Shown here piece after piece: positions 44,214 to 55,875 of a stretch of DNA of 64,000 nucleotides. This DNA comes from Prorocentrum cordatum (Eukaryota; Sar; Dinophyceae; Prorocentrales; Prorocentraceae): positions 82,244 to 146,243 of the forward strand of contig CAUYUJ010020730.1 of NCBI GenBank assembly GCA_963575745.1, given 5' to 3'. Made by a program: the position numbers and the translations under genes. The notes below the pieces were generated by a model. That model worked only from the letters and a program-made list of their open reading frames with translations, had not been told where the DNA came from and ran no database searches. Position 1 is the stretch's first letter. Each line of letters begins with the position of its first letter.

Positions 44214-44266
<53 letters not shown>

Positions 44267-44275
44267 CTCATCCTT
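44160..44275. repeat. (GCC)n and (GTC)n microsatellite
   Basis: Pure trinucleotide tract of about 115 bp. Confidence 0.9.
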
Positions 44276-44279
44276 CTCC

Positions 44280-45065
44280 CTGGTGCTTTGGTTTTCCTCC
44301 TGGAGCCCAACGGCGGCGAACAGGACGTCCAGGACCCCTCTCCTCCAGGACCCCTCTCCTTCACACCGACCCTCCCTCCATCCCCTCCGAGGGGGAGACA
44401 CGTGAGGAGGCGCCGGCCCAGGCGGGGGCGAACGTCGAGCTGGAATCTGCGACACATCGCCGACAGATCGAAGGCGGGCCCCTCAGAGCGAATCCGCACG
44501 TTCCCTGGGCGGCGTGGGCCATCGGGCCCCCCATCGGCGACGAAGCGGCGATTGGGGGCCGATGCGTCTCCCCAACGACGATTGGGCCTGCCCCCACCCA
44601 CTCCAACTAGGGGAACGAACTCTATGCACCGACGCTTGTTCCGATCCTGCGCTGAAGTTCGCACAGGAGCGCGGATCCTGGTATACACGGGATCCTGGTG
44701 TATACATGTTTCACTGCTTCCCGTGGAAAACGGAGGAAAAGTGCACACCGCACCACCCCAACGTCGTCCACGACCCTCAAAGAAGTCTTGGGATTGAGCA
44801 AATCACTCGCCAGTGGTAATGTAGATGCTCCAGTTTGGCCGCGGGGCACGGTTGGCCAACGTTGCCCCTGACCCCCCCCCCCTCGGACCATCACGCCAGC
44901 GGGGGAGTCGCGGCCCTTCGCCTCGGCGTCCCCGAGCTGGTTGCTCGTGAGACCTGGCCCGACGGGGGGCGGGAGTGGCCCACCGCGGGCGCGATGCGGG
45001 AACGGTCGGGGAGGAGTGGGGAGAAGCAGAGGGGGGGGGGGAGTGAGGGGCGGAAGGAGGCGCAT
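44280..45065. other. No gene seen
   Basis: GC-rich sequence with long chance frames on both strands. No recognisable domain or splice structure. Confidence 0.3.
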
Positions 45066-45077
45066 GAGGAAGAGGAG

Positions 45078-45290
45078 AGGGGGGAGGAGGAGGAGGAGGA
45101 GGAGGAGGAGGAGGAGGAGGAGGAGGAGGAGGAGGAGGAGGAGGAGGAGGAGGGAGAGGAGGAGGAGGAGGAGGAGGAGGAGGTGGAGGACGAGGAGGAG
45201 GAGAAGCAGAAGGCGGAGGAGGGGAAGCAGGAGAGGAGGCAGAGGGTCACCGAGAGGGCGAGGATGACAATGAGCGATGATGATGCTGCT

Positions 45291-45333
<43 letters not shown>

Positions 45334-45833
45334 GTGGTAATGATGCTGCTGATGATGATGCTGATGATAATGATTATGCTGATGGTGATGTCAGTGACGA
45401 CGGTGATGCTGATGACGATGATAATAATGACAATGATGATGATGATAATGTTGGTAATTCTGATGACGATGCTGATTATGATGCCGATGCTGATGCGGAT
45501 GCGGATGCTGATGTTGATGCTGGTGGTGATGATGTTGTCGGGATAACGCTGTTCATGGTAATGATGATGATGCTGCTGATGATGCGAATGCTGATGATGA
45601 TGCTGATACTGATGATGATAACGATGGTGATGCTGATGATGATGATGATGATCATCATCATCATCATGATCATGATCCTGATGATGATGTGGATGATGAG
45701 GATGATGATGACGAAGACGACGATGATGATGCTGATGATGCTGCTGATGCTGATGTCGACGCTGGGGCTGATGCTGATGCTGCTGCTGGTGGTGATGGTG
45801 GTTGTGGTGATGGTGGTGATACTGATTGTGATG

Positions 45834-45869
<36 letters not shown>

Positions 45870-46008
45870 CTGACGATGCTGATGATGATCATGTGATGAT
45901 GAAGATGATGACGGCGATGATGCTGATGACACATATATTACGATGATAACATTGATGATGCTGATGATGATGCTGATGATGAGGATGCTAATAATGATGA
46001 TGTTGATG

Positions 46009-46040
<32 letters not shown>

Positions 46041-46140
46041 AATGATGATGATGAGGATGATGATGATGATGGTGATGATGTTACTGATACTGATACTGAT
46101 GCTGATTATGCTGATGAAAACGACGATGGTGACGATGATG
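45078..46140. repeat. (GGA)n, then a long (GAT)n and (GCT)n microsatellite
   Basis: GGA at 45078-45205, then about 870 bp of GAT, GCT, GGT and AAT trinucleotides (45268-46140), the same repeat class in reverse as 17258-17892. Large Ile/His/Met or Asp frames are artefacts. Confidence 0.95.
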
Positions 46141-46645
46141 AGCAGGAGGAGGAGGAGGGAGAAGAAAGAGGAGGAGCAGAAGCAAGGAGACGCATCATCC
46201 ATCTCCTCCGCCTCCCTGGCTCTCCACCGCTGGTCCCACCCGACGATGCCGTTCCCAGGGCCGTTCTCCCGTGTCCCCCTCTCACCCCACAACAGCGCCA
46301 CGGCTGGGGCCGGCGCCGCCTGAACTTTGCCACAGGCAGCCACTTCCCAGCGTTGTTCGACGATCCCGGAAACGAACAACGGCCTCCGATTGAACGCGGA
46401 GAACATTGAGGAGCCTCCGTCCGATTTGTTCAAGAGGTTGGGTGTCTGGCCATCGCCCAGAACGAACGAACGAACGAACGACGCCGGGAAGGGCCGGCGT
46501 CCCTGCAAGGGAGGCAGGCGCGCCTCTAGCGCGATGGCCCTCTGAGAGGACTGGGAGGAGAGGACCGGGACCGGGGACCGAGGACCGGTCTGGCCATCGC
46601 CCGGGGACGAGCAAAAGACGGGGCTCCCACCTCCACCTCCGCGCC
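46141..46645. other. No gene seen
   Basis: TCTGGCCATCGCCC occurs twice (near 46447 and 46590) and GAACGAACGAAC once. No supported exon. Confidence 0.3.
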
Positions 46646-46658
46646 CGTCTCCTCCCGC

Positions 46659-46800
46659 GGCCCGGTGCGAGCCCTGCAGGCCGAGGCGCGCCGCAGGGCG
46701 ACCGTGGAGCCGCGGGACCAGCTTGCTGGCCTCCTCCTGCGACTCGCCCTCGTACGGGGTGATCTCCGCGGGCGGCCCCGCTGCCCAGGCTGCTACCGCT
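46659..46800 (-). CDS. Candidate exon, unknown product
   Basis: The minus-strand frame PPAEITPYEGESQEEASKLV, then PRLHGRPAARLGLQGSHR, has third positions that are almost all G or C, as in the macro-domain exons. Possible donor CTG|GTCCCG. The plus strand is also open and GC3-rich, so strand and reality are uncertain. Product not recognised. Confidence 0.3.
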
Positions 46801-46814
46801 TCTGCTGCCGCCGC

Positions 46815-47129
46815 CCTTCCTCCTCCTCCTCCTCCTCCTCCTCCTCCTCCTCCTCCTCCTCCTCCTCCTCCTCCTCCTCTCTCTCCTCTTCCTCTTTCCT
46901 CTTCCTATTCCTCTTGATTTTCCTCTTGATTTTCCTCTTCCTCTTCCTATTCCTCTTCCTCTTGCTCCTCCTCCTCCTCCTCCTTCCTCCTCCTCCTCCC
47001 CCTCCTCTCCCCTCCTCTTCCTCTTACTCCTCCCCCCCTCACTCTCCTCCTCCTCCTCCTCCTCCTCCTCCTCCTCCTCATCATCATCATCATCCTCCTC
47101 CTCTTCCGCTTCCTCTTCCTCATTTTCTT

Positions 47130-47160
<31 letters not shown>

Positions 47161-47300
47161 TCCTCTTCCTCATCCTCCTCTTCCTCCTCCCCCTCCTCTT
47201 GCTCCCCCCCTCTTCTGCTTCATGATCCTTCTCCTCCTCTTTCTCTTCCTCTTCCTCCTTTTTCTCCTTCTCCTCTTTCTCTTCCTCCGTTTCTTCCTTT
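46815..47300. repeat. (TCC)n and (TTCC)n microsatellite
   Basis: Nearly 490 bp of pyrimidine trinucleotide repeats. Confidence 0.9.
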
Positions 47301-47679
47301 GCGCATCATGCTGTTGCGCACTGCCTTCAAGACCCAAGGTCCTACTATCCTCAGCCTGCACGTGCACTGGAGCCCAGGACAGGAGGAAAAGGAAGAGACC
47401 TGCACACGACGAAAGCCGGGCACGAGTGATGGTCGGAGCTTTCAGCGAACCAACGACAGCGCAGGCGAGGTCGAGCTCGCCTGCCGCCTCCAAGGAACGC
47501 AAAGAGGCGGGCTGCACCTCTGTGGTATCGCGCGTAACACACATATCACACACACATCACACAAACTCCCGTTGTGCCCCTGAAAGGCCACGGGGAGGCG
47601 CTGGAAAGGCGCCCGACACTTCATAAGTCGTGGCATGAGGTGCTCCACGGCATCCCTGGCGAGACATCCGGCGGACCCC

Positions 47680-48100
47680 GGATTCCTCTATCACGGCCCC
47701 CGCCAGTTGGGATTCTCTTCTCCAACGCCCCCTCCCCCGCGTGGCCGTCCTTCTCGTGGACCCTGCGACTGTGATTCTTGCTCATGGCCCCCTCGACTGA
47801 GATTTCCTCTCAGGCGCCCCCACACTGTAATTCCTTCCCATGCGCCCCGCAGCTGGGATTCTGTTTCGTGGGCCCCCCAAATCGGATTTCTTCTCATGCG
47901 CTCCGCAATATGAACTCATTTTCGTGGATCCTCCAATTGGGCTCCTTCTCGTGGGGCACCCCTGTTGGGCTCCCTTCTCATGGGGCCCCCACTCGGGGTT
48001 CTCTCTCAGATAGCCTGCAGTGGGGATTCCTTCTCATGCCCGTCTCGCGTTCCCCTAGAGATCTGGGACTCCTTCTCGTGGAGCGCAACTCTTTTTCTTG
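47680..48100. repeat. Degenerate CTTCTCATGGGGCCCCC minisatellite
   Basis: Units of about 32 bp (GGATTCCTTCTCATGCGCCCC and variants), strongly diverged. Confidence 0.55.
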
Positions 48101-48439
48101 GGCTCTCGGGCCACCGGAATTCCTGGCGGGCGATCTTGGCAACCGCCTGTGGGCCGTTGGGCTGCCTCCGGCAAAACTCTGGCGACATGCCGCAACATGA
48201 TGACAACAATGCTTTACCTATTGGAGGCCTGGACATGGGCACCAACACCAGCACAGGGGGTTGCCTCCACAGGGGGAACATGATCCTAGATCTCGGTGTT
48301 GGTGGAAGTATCTCGGTCACCTTGGAAGCCATCATATTACCACCATCGCCGGGATCGGGATGTTCGTCCCTCGGTGGAGGCACACCGCCGATATTGGTGT
48401 TGGTGTCAACCTACAGGCCTGCGAACCTACCCACCTACC

Positions 48440-49110
48440 CCAGCCTTACTCCGTGTATTGTGGAAGAGTGTGTCGGCAGTCTCCCGCAAACGCAAACGCG
48501 AGCCTCAGGAATGTGGCCCGACGCCATGCCTGCGACGCTCCTGACGCCTCGTCCCGCCCGAAGCCGTCTAGACCGCGCTGCTCCGTGCTGGGCGGGATGG
48601 AGGTTGAAGCCATCTGATTATCCACGATGGTCCTGGACTGGACCGATCGGCTCTCCCATGCCTCGGGCCTGCGACCGAATTCGCATGGCAGGCTAGAAAT
48701 GAACGCGACTGTCCATTCAAGAGTTCTGCCTTTGCTCGATTGTACGAGCGGGGGGGAGGAGCACATCAGCTTAAAATCGCGTAGTCTCCTGCGTATGTGC
48801 ATGGGGTGGGCACTAGACCTGCTCACAGGTGTAGCCAGCGCTGCCTCCTTAAACTTCGGGTCGGTTATGAGTGTGTGGCTTAGTACTGAAACGATGTCCA
48901 AGCATCCCAACTCGTGGGTGCCCAAACTTCCTACCTCAAGTGTGAAATACCCCGATCCATCTCGAAGACGTCTGCAAAACAAAAACATCTAAGTCATGCC
49001 CTCTATCATGACACTGTCGTCTTTGAACCTAAGGTGCTGTCGAAAGCCCATCGTTTGCCACACTCCCACTATTCGCGCCTCAGCCCAGGATAGGAAAGCA
49101 AGATCGGCGA
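48440..49110 (-). other. Coding-like patch, unresolved
   Basis: The minus strand reads VEVADLAFLSWAEARIVGVW, then QTMGFRQHLRFKDDSVMIEG, a TAG at 48991-48989, then TTTTTGTTTTGCAG, a good 3' splice site, followed by DVFEMDRGISHL in another frame. This could be two exons of a gene or part of a decayed element. Family not recognised. Confidence 0.25.
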
Positions 49111-49344
49111 CCTCCACACTGTGTGGGAGACCCTGCCCCGATCGCAGAATACTCTCCTCGCTCGCGCGTCCTCGGAAGCCCGGCCCCACCGCCGGAGCGC
49201 TGCGATGCTCCACCGCGGCGCGGCTCTGCTCGGGCCGCCGGAGGTCTGGGAGCCCCCCGGAGGTCCGACGTCCCTTTGGGGCCTCCCCGGAGGGCTCCCG
49301 AGGCCTCCGGAGGCCCAGGGAGAGCCCGCTGCGCTCAAGATCGC

Positions 49345-49545
49345 TCGATCCCCGACTCTCGGGCCTCGATCCTCGATCCTCGAACCTCGAGCCTTTGATC
49401 CTCGAACTTCGCACCTCGATCCTGAACCCTGGGCCCTCGATCCCCGATCCTCGACCCTCGGACCCCGATCCCCGATCCCCGATCCCCGATCCTCGGACCT
49501 CAATCCTGGATCTTCGATCCACGGACCTCGATCCTGATTCCCATC
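49345..49545. repeat. (GATCCTCGA) degenerate minisatellite
   Basis: Units of about 7-13 bp: CGATCCTCGA, CGATCCCCGA, CGGACCTCAA. Confidence 0.7.
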
Positions 49546-50109
49546 CGGCCTCCCTCCCCCGAGAGGGCTGTGCCGGAGCGGGGCCTCCAGCTCCTCCTTG
49601 CAGATGACGCTCGGCGACTCGAGGGCCGCCTCCGCTCCGCCACTCGTCGTCCTCCTCCTCCTGCTGCTGCTGCTGCTGGCGCTGCTGCTCCGACTGCCAG
49701 GTCTTGGCCTCATCTCAACGCTCGAGGGCCGAGGAGGGACGTGCTTGGACATTGTTGATGTGTGCTCCCACATGTCTGGCCGATTTGGCCTCTGAGAGCC
49801 TGCAGAGGCCCCCGGTCTTGCCCTCACCTCAGTGATTGAGGGTCGAGGAGGGAGGTGATTGGACGTTTTTGATGTGTTCCCACGTTTCTGGCCGGTTCGG
49901 CCTCTGAGAGCCTGTAGAGGCCCCCATGGAGCCTGTAGAGGCCCCAATGGAGGCCATGGGGTCAGGATCCGGCGGGGCGGCACTAAGAACTCCCTCCTCC
50001 CACTCCTCCTCCTGCTCCTCCTCCTCCCCTTCCGCATCGCGAGGAAATCAGGCCCAGGCAACTTGCTTGGGCACCACTCCCGTACCTCCACGTGGTGCTT
50101 GAGGTAGCT

Positions 50110-50560
50110 CATGCAGCATGTCGACCGCATCAGGGAAACCGGCAGTCGGTCTCGTCAGGGCGCCATGCCGGCAGTGGAGCCGGTCCATGCACTGCAAGAC
50201 GTTCGAGCACTGCGAGCACAACGACAAGCCCGAGGCCAACGGCAGGCGAGCGCATCTCGCGCCGCACGTCCGTCCGCCTCTGCCGCCCGAGGGCACCCTC
50301 TGCCGATCGCTGGGCCCACGCAGAAGACGACGAGGCGGGCAGCGGGCGCGGCGGCGGCGGCGGGCGAGGCCGCAGCTCCGCTCGCGCTGGGACCGACAAG
50401 AGCCAGGTTCGACGGCCCCTCGGCAGAGGCGGAGCAGGCAGCCCGAGATCCCAACGGCCGAAGCCGCGGCGGGGAAGCCCAGCGCGCTCGCCTGCAGGAG
50501 ACCGCGGCGGCAGCCGCGGCGATCGCGGGGGCCGCGGCCCGTCGGGAATCGGTTACACGC
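50110..50560 (+). CDS. Candidate coding patch with Cys/His cluster
   Basis: The frame APCRQWSRSMHCKTFEHCEH, then NDKPEANG, has almost all G/C third positions. An Ala/Arg-rich frame (FDGPSAEAEQAARDPNGRSR, QRARLQETAAAAAAIAGAAA) follows in another register. It could be a fragment of an ORF1-type protein. No start or end is supported. Confidence 0.3.
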
Positions 50561-50640
50561 AGGAGTGACCGTGGGCAAGGGTTCGGTGGCAACGCATCGG
50601 AGCCTCCCATACCATCTTGTCGGCTCTTGCGAATCGAGGC

Positions 50641-50748
50641 TAGTCGACGCTACATCGACGCTAACCGACGTAAAAGAAACGCTAATCGACGCTCACCGAC
50701 GCTAACCAGCGCTATCTCATCGACTCCCAGACGCTAATCGACGCTAGA
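50641..50748. repeat. CGACGCTAAC minisatellite
   Basis: About nine units of 9-13 bp around ATCGACGCTAA. Confidence 0.7.
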
Positions 50749-50795
50749 GGCGGAATTAAAAGGATACAGCAGGCTCCCATGATTTGCTACCGAAC

Positions 50796-51215
50796 AAGAA
50801 TGACCTTTGGTGCGCAGCCCCAGGGGTGGCGTGGGGGAGCCCAACCCAGGCGCGCAGGTTGCTGCTGTCGCCTCGCATGCAGCGATCGGGGGGGACCCCG
50901 CTGGGCCCGCACCAGCTGGCCACTCTGGCGTGGGCTCACTCTTACGTGCAGTCGAAAGAAGCGAAGGAGCAAGCAATGACATACTCCAGATTCGTAAGAA
51001 AATGCAGGGGATCACAACCTCCCAGCGCTGGACCCCCCTCCCTGGCGCGCGGAGTGCGCAAGGGGCAGCGCCGGAGGCGCCGCCAGGGGGCCCCAGCGCC
51101 GATCCGAGGACTCCGTGCGGACCTCGGAGCTTGTATGCTCATGTCCTTGCTTGTTCCCCTAGCATTAGGTCGGGCATGTCCCCTTACAGGCATATTTTGG
51201 ACGAATATTTCAAAA
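50796..51215. repeat. Cluster of diverged dispersed elements (families IV, V and the 7545 word)
   Basis: 50796-50956 begins AAGAATGACCTTTGGTGCGC and ends in CTCTTACG, like 21431. 51018-51140 shares GGCGCGCGGAG, GCAAGGGGC and GCGCCGGAGGCGCC with 1091. 51165-51215 matches 7545. Confidence 0.5.
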
Positions 51216-51242
51216 CAGTCAGAAAATGACCCGAAGTAAATA

Positions 51243-52461
51243 AATTAGCCTGGCGAAGGACCCAACCATATGCAACTGTGAATACCGCAAGTGTGAATAT
51301 CGTTTTCGGCGGCGCTACCTCTGGGTAGTGGAGACGCATGCGAACACCCCCACTGGGGCCTTCGGTGGAGCTCCCTCTGGGGCTACGAAACGCTGCCCTG
51401 GGTAGGGGAACCGCATGCAGGCAGCCCCACTGGGGCCTTCGGTGGAGCTCCCTATGGGGCCACGAAACGCTGCCCTGGGTGGGGGAACCGCATGTGGACA
51501 CCCCCACTGGGGCCTTCGGTGGAGCTCCCTCTGGGGCTACGAAACGCTGCCCTGGGTGGGGGAACCGCATGCGGACACCCCCACTGGGGCCTTCGGTGGA
51601 GCTCCCTATGGGGCTACGAAACGCTGCCCTGGGTGGGGGAACCGCATGTGGACACCCCCACTGGGGCCTTCGGTGGAGCTCCCTATGGGGCTACGAAACG
51701 CTGCCCTGGGTGGGGGAACCGCATGTGGACACCCCCACTGGGGCCTTCGGTGGAGCTCCCTCTGGGGCTACGAAACGCTGCCCTGGGTGGGGGAACCGCA
51801 TGTGGACACCCCCACTGGGGCCTTCGGTGGAGCTCCCTATGGGGCTACGAGCTCCCTATGGGGCCTACGAAACGCTGCCCTGGGTGGGGGAACCGCATGT
51901 GGACACCCCCACTGGGGCCTTCGGTGGAGCTCCCTCTGGGGCTACGAAACGCTGCCCTGGGTGGGGGAACCGCATGTGGACACCCCCACTGGGGCCTTCG
52001 GTGGAGCTCCCTATGGGGCCACGAAACGCTGCCCTGGGTGGGGGAACCGCATGTGGACACCCCCACTGGGGCCTTCGGTGGAGCTCCCTATGGGGCCACG
52101 AAACGCTGCCCTGGGTGGGGGAACCGCATGTGGACACCCCCACTGGGGCCTTCGGTGGAGCTCCCTATGGGGCTACGAAACGCTGCCCTGGGTGGGGGAA
52201 CCGCATGTGGACACCCCCACTGGGGCCTTCGGTGGAGCTCCCTATGGGGCCACGAAACGCTGCCCTGGGTGGGGGAACCGCATGTGGACACCCCCACTGG
52301 GGCCTTCGGTGGAGTTCCCTATGGGGCTACGAAACGCGTGAGAGGTGTGCCGAGAGCAGAGGCAAGGAGGGGGAGGAGGGAGGAGGGGGAGGAGGAAGGA
52401 GAGGAACGCGGGGCACCGTCTCTTCAAAACGAGGACCCAACACCACAGGATGGTTGGGAAA
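51243..52461 (+). repeat. Composite dispersed repeat with 77-bp tandem array
   Basis: The left flank AGCCTGGCGAAGGACCCAAC and right flank CTTCAAAACGAGGACCCAAC are as at 22357-22996. Inside are about 12 units of 77 bp (CCACTGGGGCCTTCGGTGG, AGCTCCCTATGGGGCTACGA, AACGCTGCCCTGGGTGGGGG, AACCGCATGTGGACACCC). The unit is open in all three plus frames and 77 is not divisible by three, so three long frames of 308-402 codons run through it, each cycling through the same peptides. I treat these as repeat artefacts. Confidence 0.85.
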
Positions 52462-52935
52462 ATTAGCCTGGCGAAGGACCCAACCATATGCAGTTGTGAA
52501 TATTGCAAATATGAATATCGTTTTCGGTGGCGCTACCTCTGGGTAGGGGAGACGCATGCGAATACCCCCACTTGGGCCTTCGGTGGAGCTCCCTATGGGG
52601 CTACGAAACGCTGCCCTGGGTGGGGGAACCGCATGCGGGCACCCCCACTGGGGCCTTCGGTGGAGCTCCCTATGGGGCCACGAAACGCTGCCCTGGGTGG
52701 GGGAACCGCATGCGGCACCCCCACTGGGGCCTTCGGTGGAGCTCCCTATGGGGTTACGAAACGCTGCCCTGGGTGGGGGAACCGCATGTGGACACCCCCA
52801 CTGGGGCCTTCGGTGGAGCTCCCTATGGGGCTACGAAACGCTGCCTTGGGTGGGGGAACCGCATGTGGACACCCCCACTGGGGCCTACGGTGGAGCTCCC
52901 TACTGTGTGGGCGGGGGAACTTGGGCGCTTGTATC
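52461..52935 (+). repeat. Second, right-truncated copy of the 77-bp composite repeat
   Basis: It starts AGCCTGGCGAAGGACCCAAC immediately after the first copy ends, carries about 4.5 units and stops at CTCCCTACTGTGTGGGCGGG without the right flank. Confidence 0.8.
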
Positions 52936-53400
52936 TGAGTTCCGCGACACTTAACACAAGTGGATGCAACTCACATACAAAACGCTTACAACTGAACCTC
53001 AACTGTTCGCAACTAAAACCTATCTGTTTCGCGCGGGTGTAGTCACAGGAACATCAAACACATAAAACTCATGTATGAAATTTGCCCTCTTGCTAACTGT
53101 CCCAGGGTCCTAGGCGCGAAGGGTGTCGCGACATCCTCGGGATCCATATATATAATGTAGATCAACGTATTTGTACAATGCACCCACTAGACGCCCACTT
53201 AATGTATAACATAGGCCAAGAGTTTCACTCGACGCGCAACTGTTGCCGCTGTCCTGCGCGGGGGGGCGGGGGGGGGTGGTGCCGCCAGGCTCGCAGCTGT
53301 CGCTTCTTTCGTGCGCCCCGTGCTCCCCGCGGCCCTTCATATTTGAACGATCCTCCTTGATATCAGTGCTCCTCCTCCTCCTGCCTCTTCTTCCCTCCTC
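52936..53400. other. No gene seen; holds a GCGCAACTGT repeat
   Basis: An 83-bp segment at 53234-53318 (GCGCAACTGTTGCCGCTGTC, then CTGCGCGGGG, GCCAGG) reappears at 55120-55200. Confidence 0.45.
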
Positions 53401-53401
53401 A

Positions 53402-53422
53402 AAGGCAGGCTTCGCCGCCCTT
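53402..53422 (+). other. GGC-TTC-GCC hairpin, copy 1
   Basis: AAGGCAGGCTTCGCCGCCCT-T folds as GGC/GCC with a TTC loop, a bulged A, then GGC/GCC and AA/TT. It stands 5 nt before a spliced-leader relic. Confidence 0.5.
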
Positions 53423-53426
53423 CACC

Positions 53427-53451
53427 CCGATAGCCGTTTTGGCTCATGAAG
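53427..53451 (+). other. Spliced-leader relic before the transposase-like gene
   Basis: CCGATAGCC, then GTTTTGGCTCA: the core AGCCGTTTTGGCTCA matches the dinoflagellate spliced leader at 14 of 15 positions. The CCG before it also fits, with one extra A. The next in-frame ATG is at 53481. Confidence 0.6.
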
Positions 53452-53480
53452 CAAGGTTGGAGCCTCGCGTGTTGTTCGAT

Positions 53481-55875
53481 ATGGAACCACCAAGTAAGAA
53501 ATCCCGCGTTGTTGGAGCTGGGCTGTCCGCCTCGGTGCGGGCTGCGGCCCGCCTTGCTGGCGAGGCGGAGTCGAACGATAATGTCGCACGACATCGCATG
53601 AGACAGGAGCTTGTGGCCGCGACAGACTTGTGGACGCCAGTCGGCGACCTCGTGAGTGAAGAGACGATTCCCTTGGATAACGGAGGTGAATACACATTCA
53701 CCTACGTGAGCCCTTCGGCACTACTGTTCTGCCTCTGCTCGGTGTTCCCAGCATTCGCATGGTTCCTGGACAACTGCGCGCAGGGCATCGGCGCAGATTT
53801 CGAGTCCGCCGTCTTGTATACAGACGAGTGCGTCACAGGGAACCCTAACCGACACGATCACAAAGGGAGCTTTCAATGTATTTATTGGACGCTGAATTGT
53901 TTTCCACACTGGTACCGATCACGGCAATCAGGGTGGTTCCCATTGACGTTCATACCGATGACGATGCAAGAGAACATCGCTGGGGGGCTTTCTGCGATCG
54001 TGAAGCGAACTCTGAAATGGATGTTTGTGGGCCCCCACAACTTGGGCAATGGACTGTTGCTACCGCGCGGCCCTGGGCACTTCCCGTTCAGAGCTGTACT
54101 CTTGTGCCTCGTGCAGGATTACAAGGCCCACGTCGAGACGTTTAATCTGAGGAGTGCTGCTGGCACGAGGACCTGCATCAAGTGCCAAAACGTTGTCAGA
54201 AGGGTGAGCGGATTACGGGAGGGCGACTACTTCAAGGACGTCTGCACCGCCGTTCCCGGCCAGTTTGATATGCATACCGACGAGTCGTTTCAAAATCTAG
54301 TGGACAGAATAATCGCGGCACAGCCCGTCTCGTTGAAGACGCATTTCGCAAACCTTCAACAGACGACTGGGATAACATACGACCCTCACGGACTCATTTT
54401 CGACGCATCGATGAGAGCGCACGTGAAGCCAATGCGGCACATGTACGAAGACTGGATGCACGTGCTCTGTGCATCGGGAGGGGTTGGGCAATACCACCTG
54501 AACTCGTTTTTTCACAGAGTGCTGGCAATACAAGATGGCAATGCCAAACCAGTGTTTGACATATCTGACTTGGACGCTTTTCAGAGATCGGTGGCATGGC
54601 CATCCAAAACGGCTTGCCTGGGCAAGGAGTGGTTCAAGTATCATTTGGCAGAAAATGGTGGGCACTTGAAAGGCTTTGCAAGCGATACGTTAATGGTTGT
54701 TGAGGTGGCGACCCTGTTCTCGGACACCCTGCTGGCCCCCATGGGGCTGCTCGTGGCCGAGCGCGGTTGCTTGCAGCTGCTGCGCGAGATAGTCCAATTG
54801 CTCGGCCGCCTGCAGGGAAACGACCCCCCATGTATCATGGCTTCCTCCTCCCCCAAGTCGCCCGCCACATTCGCCCCAGGGGCGAATCGGAAGAGGGGGA
54901 GGGAGTGGGGGGTGGGAGGCAGGAGAAGGAGGGGATGGAGAGGCGGAGGAAGGATGTTCGGTATTCCGTCAGGCCTCGGGGACGGCGCTGTGAGCCACGT
55001 GGGCCGCCTCAGAAGCGTGGCGGTGCAGCACCACCGTGAAGCTAGCGACGCTGGCGCGATCCACCGACGCCCCCGAAATCCTTTACAACAGAAGCCCGAA
55101 GCCCCGGGTGCTACCAAGCGCGCAACTGTCGCAACTGTCCTGCGCGGGGGAGGGAGAGGGCCTGGATGCTGCCAGGCGGGCAACCGTCGCCGCTTTCCTG
55201 CGCGAGCGTATTTCCAACGAGTGTTGAAAATGCAACGGCCCGCTACGGCCGCCCTCGGCGGGCGGACTCATTCGGTTGTACGGGCTGGCAATTATCAAAC
55301 CCAAAGTGCACCAGCTCTACCACGTCTTTGACCAAATCGAGGCCAAGAAAGTAAATCTCTCATGTTTTGCCACGGAGAGGAAACATAAAGAGATCAAGGC
55401 TGTTGCAAGATACCTCGTAAATGACGCGGCTGGTCAAGCCATGCTGGTTCGACGAATCCTGGGGCATTTCTTCACGTTTTTTGAAGACGAGAAGTTCTTG
55501 ATGTCAGAGTACTGCGCCACAGGGCTTCAGAGGCTGACTACGCCACCAGCCGTCTTAGCAGTGTACCCGGGCGCGGCCCCGACAGCAATGAAATGTTCAT
55601 CAGTCCGATCCGTCATCGGTAATCTCACTGCGGGGGACGTCTTGGCCGTGGACCACAATGGTCGCATGTATATCGGGCGTGCAATCTGTTTCTATAGGGT
55701 AATCGTATCGGGTGCACATATGTTTGCAGTTGAGCTCTCGGTGTTGTCTCCGAGAGGCAATGGATGTTATGCTAATTCGGGATCTCGGTGCGTTTTTCAG
55801 TTGGCCAGCGTCCTGTCAGCCGTGCCGTGGGTCAAGACTCAAGGCGCGATCCACCCCTGCTTGCCAGTGCGCTAG
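53481..55875 (+). CDS. Transposase-like protein, interrupted at 54.83-55.26 kb
   Basis: The first block (53481 to about 54834) starts MEPPSKKSRVV and contains VLYTDECVTGNP near residue 110, RTCIKCQNVV (possible metal site), MYEDWMHVLCASGGVGQYHL and HLKGFASDTL. The second block (about 55264-55875) contains IIKPKVHQLYHVFDQIE and LSCFATERKHKEIK and ends HPCLPVR. The order YxDE...GN, D-x-MH, KPKxH, ERKHKxxK recalls DDE-type transposase relatives expanded in dinoflagellates, but this is from memory. The 430 bp between the blocks is GA-rich and may be an intron or an insertion; I found no clean splice pair. The relic just upstream suggests it was retroposed. The start at 53481 is the first ATG in frame after the relic. 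Confidence 0.6.

Noticed and set aside
44835-46508. Large ORFs over 350 codons across GGA and GAT repeats
   Set aside because: Low-complexity artefacts of trinucleotide repeats lacking stops.
51310-52935. 77-bp direct repeats as a CRISPR array
   Set aside because: There are no unique spacers between repeats; the unit repeats head to tail, and the context is eukaryotic.
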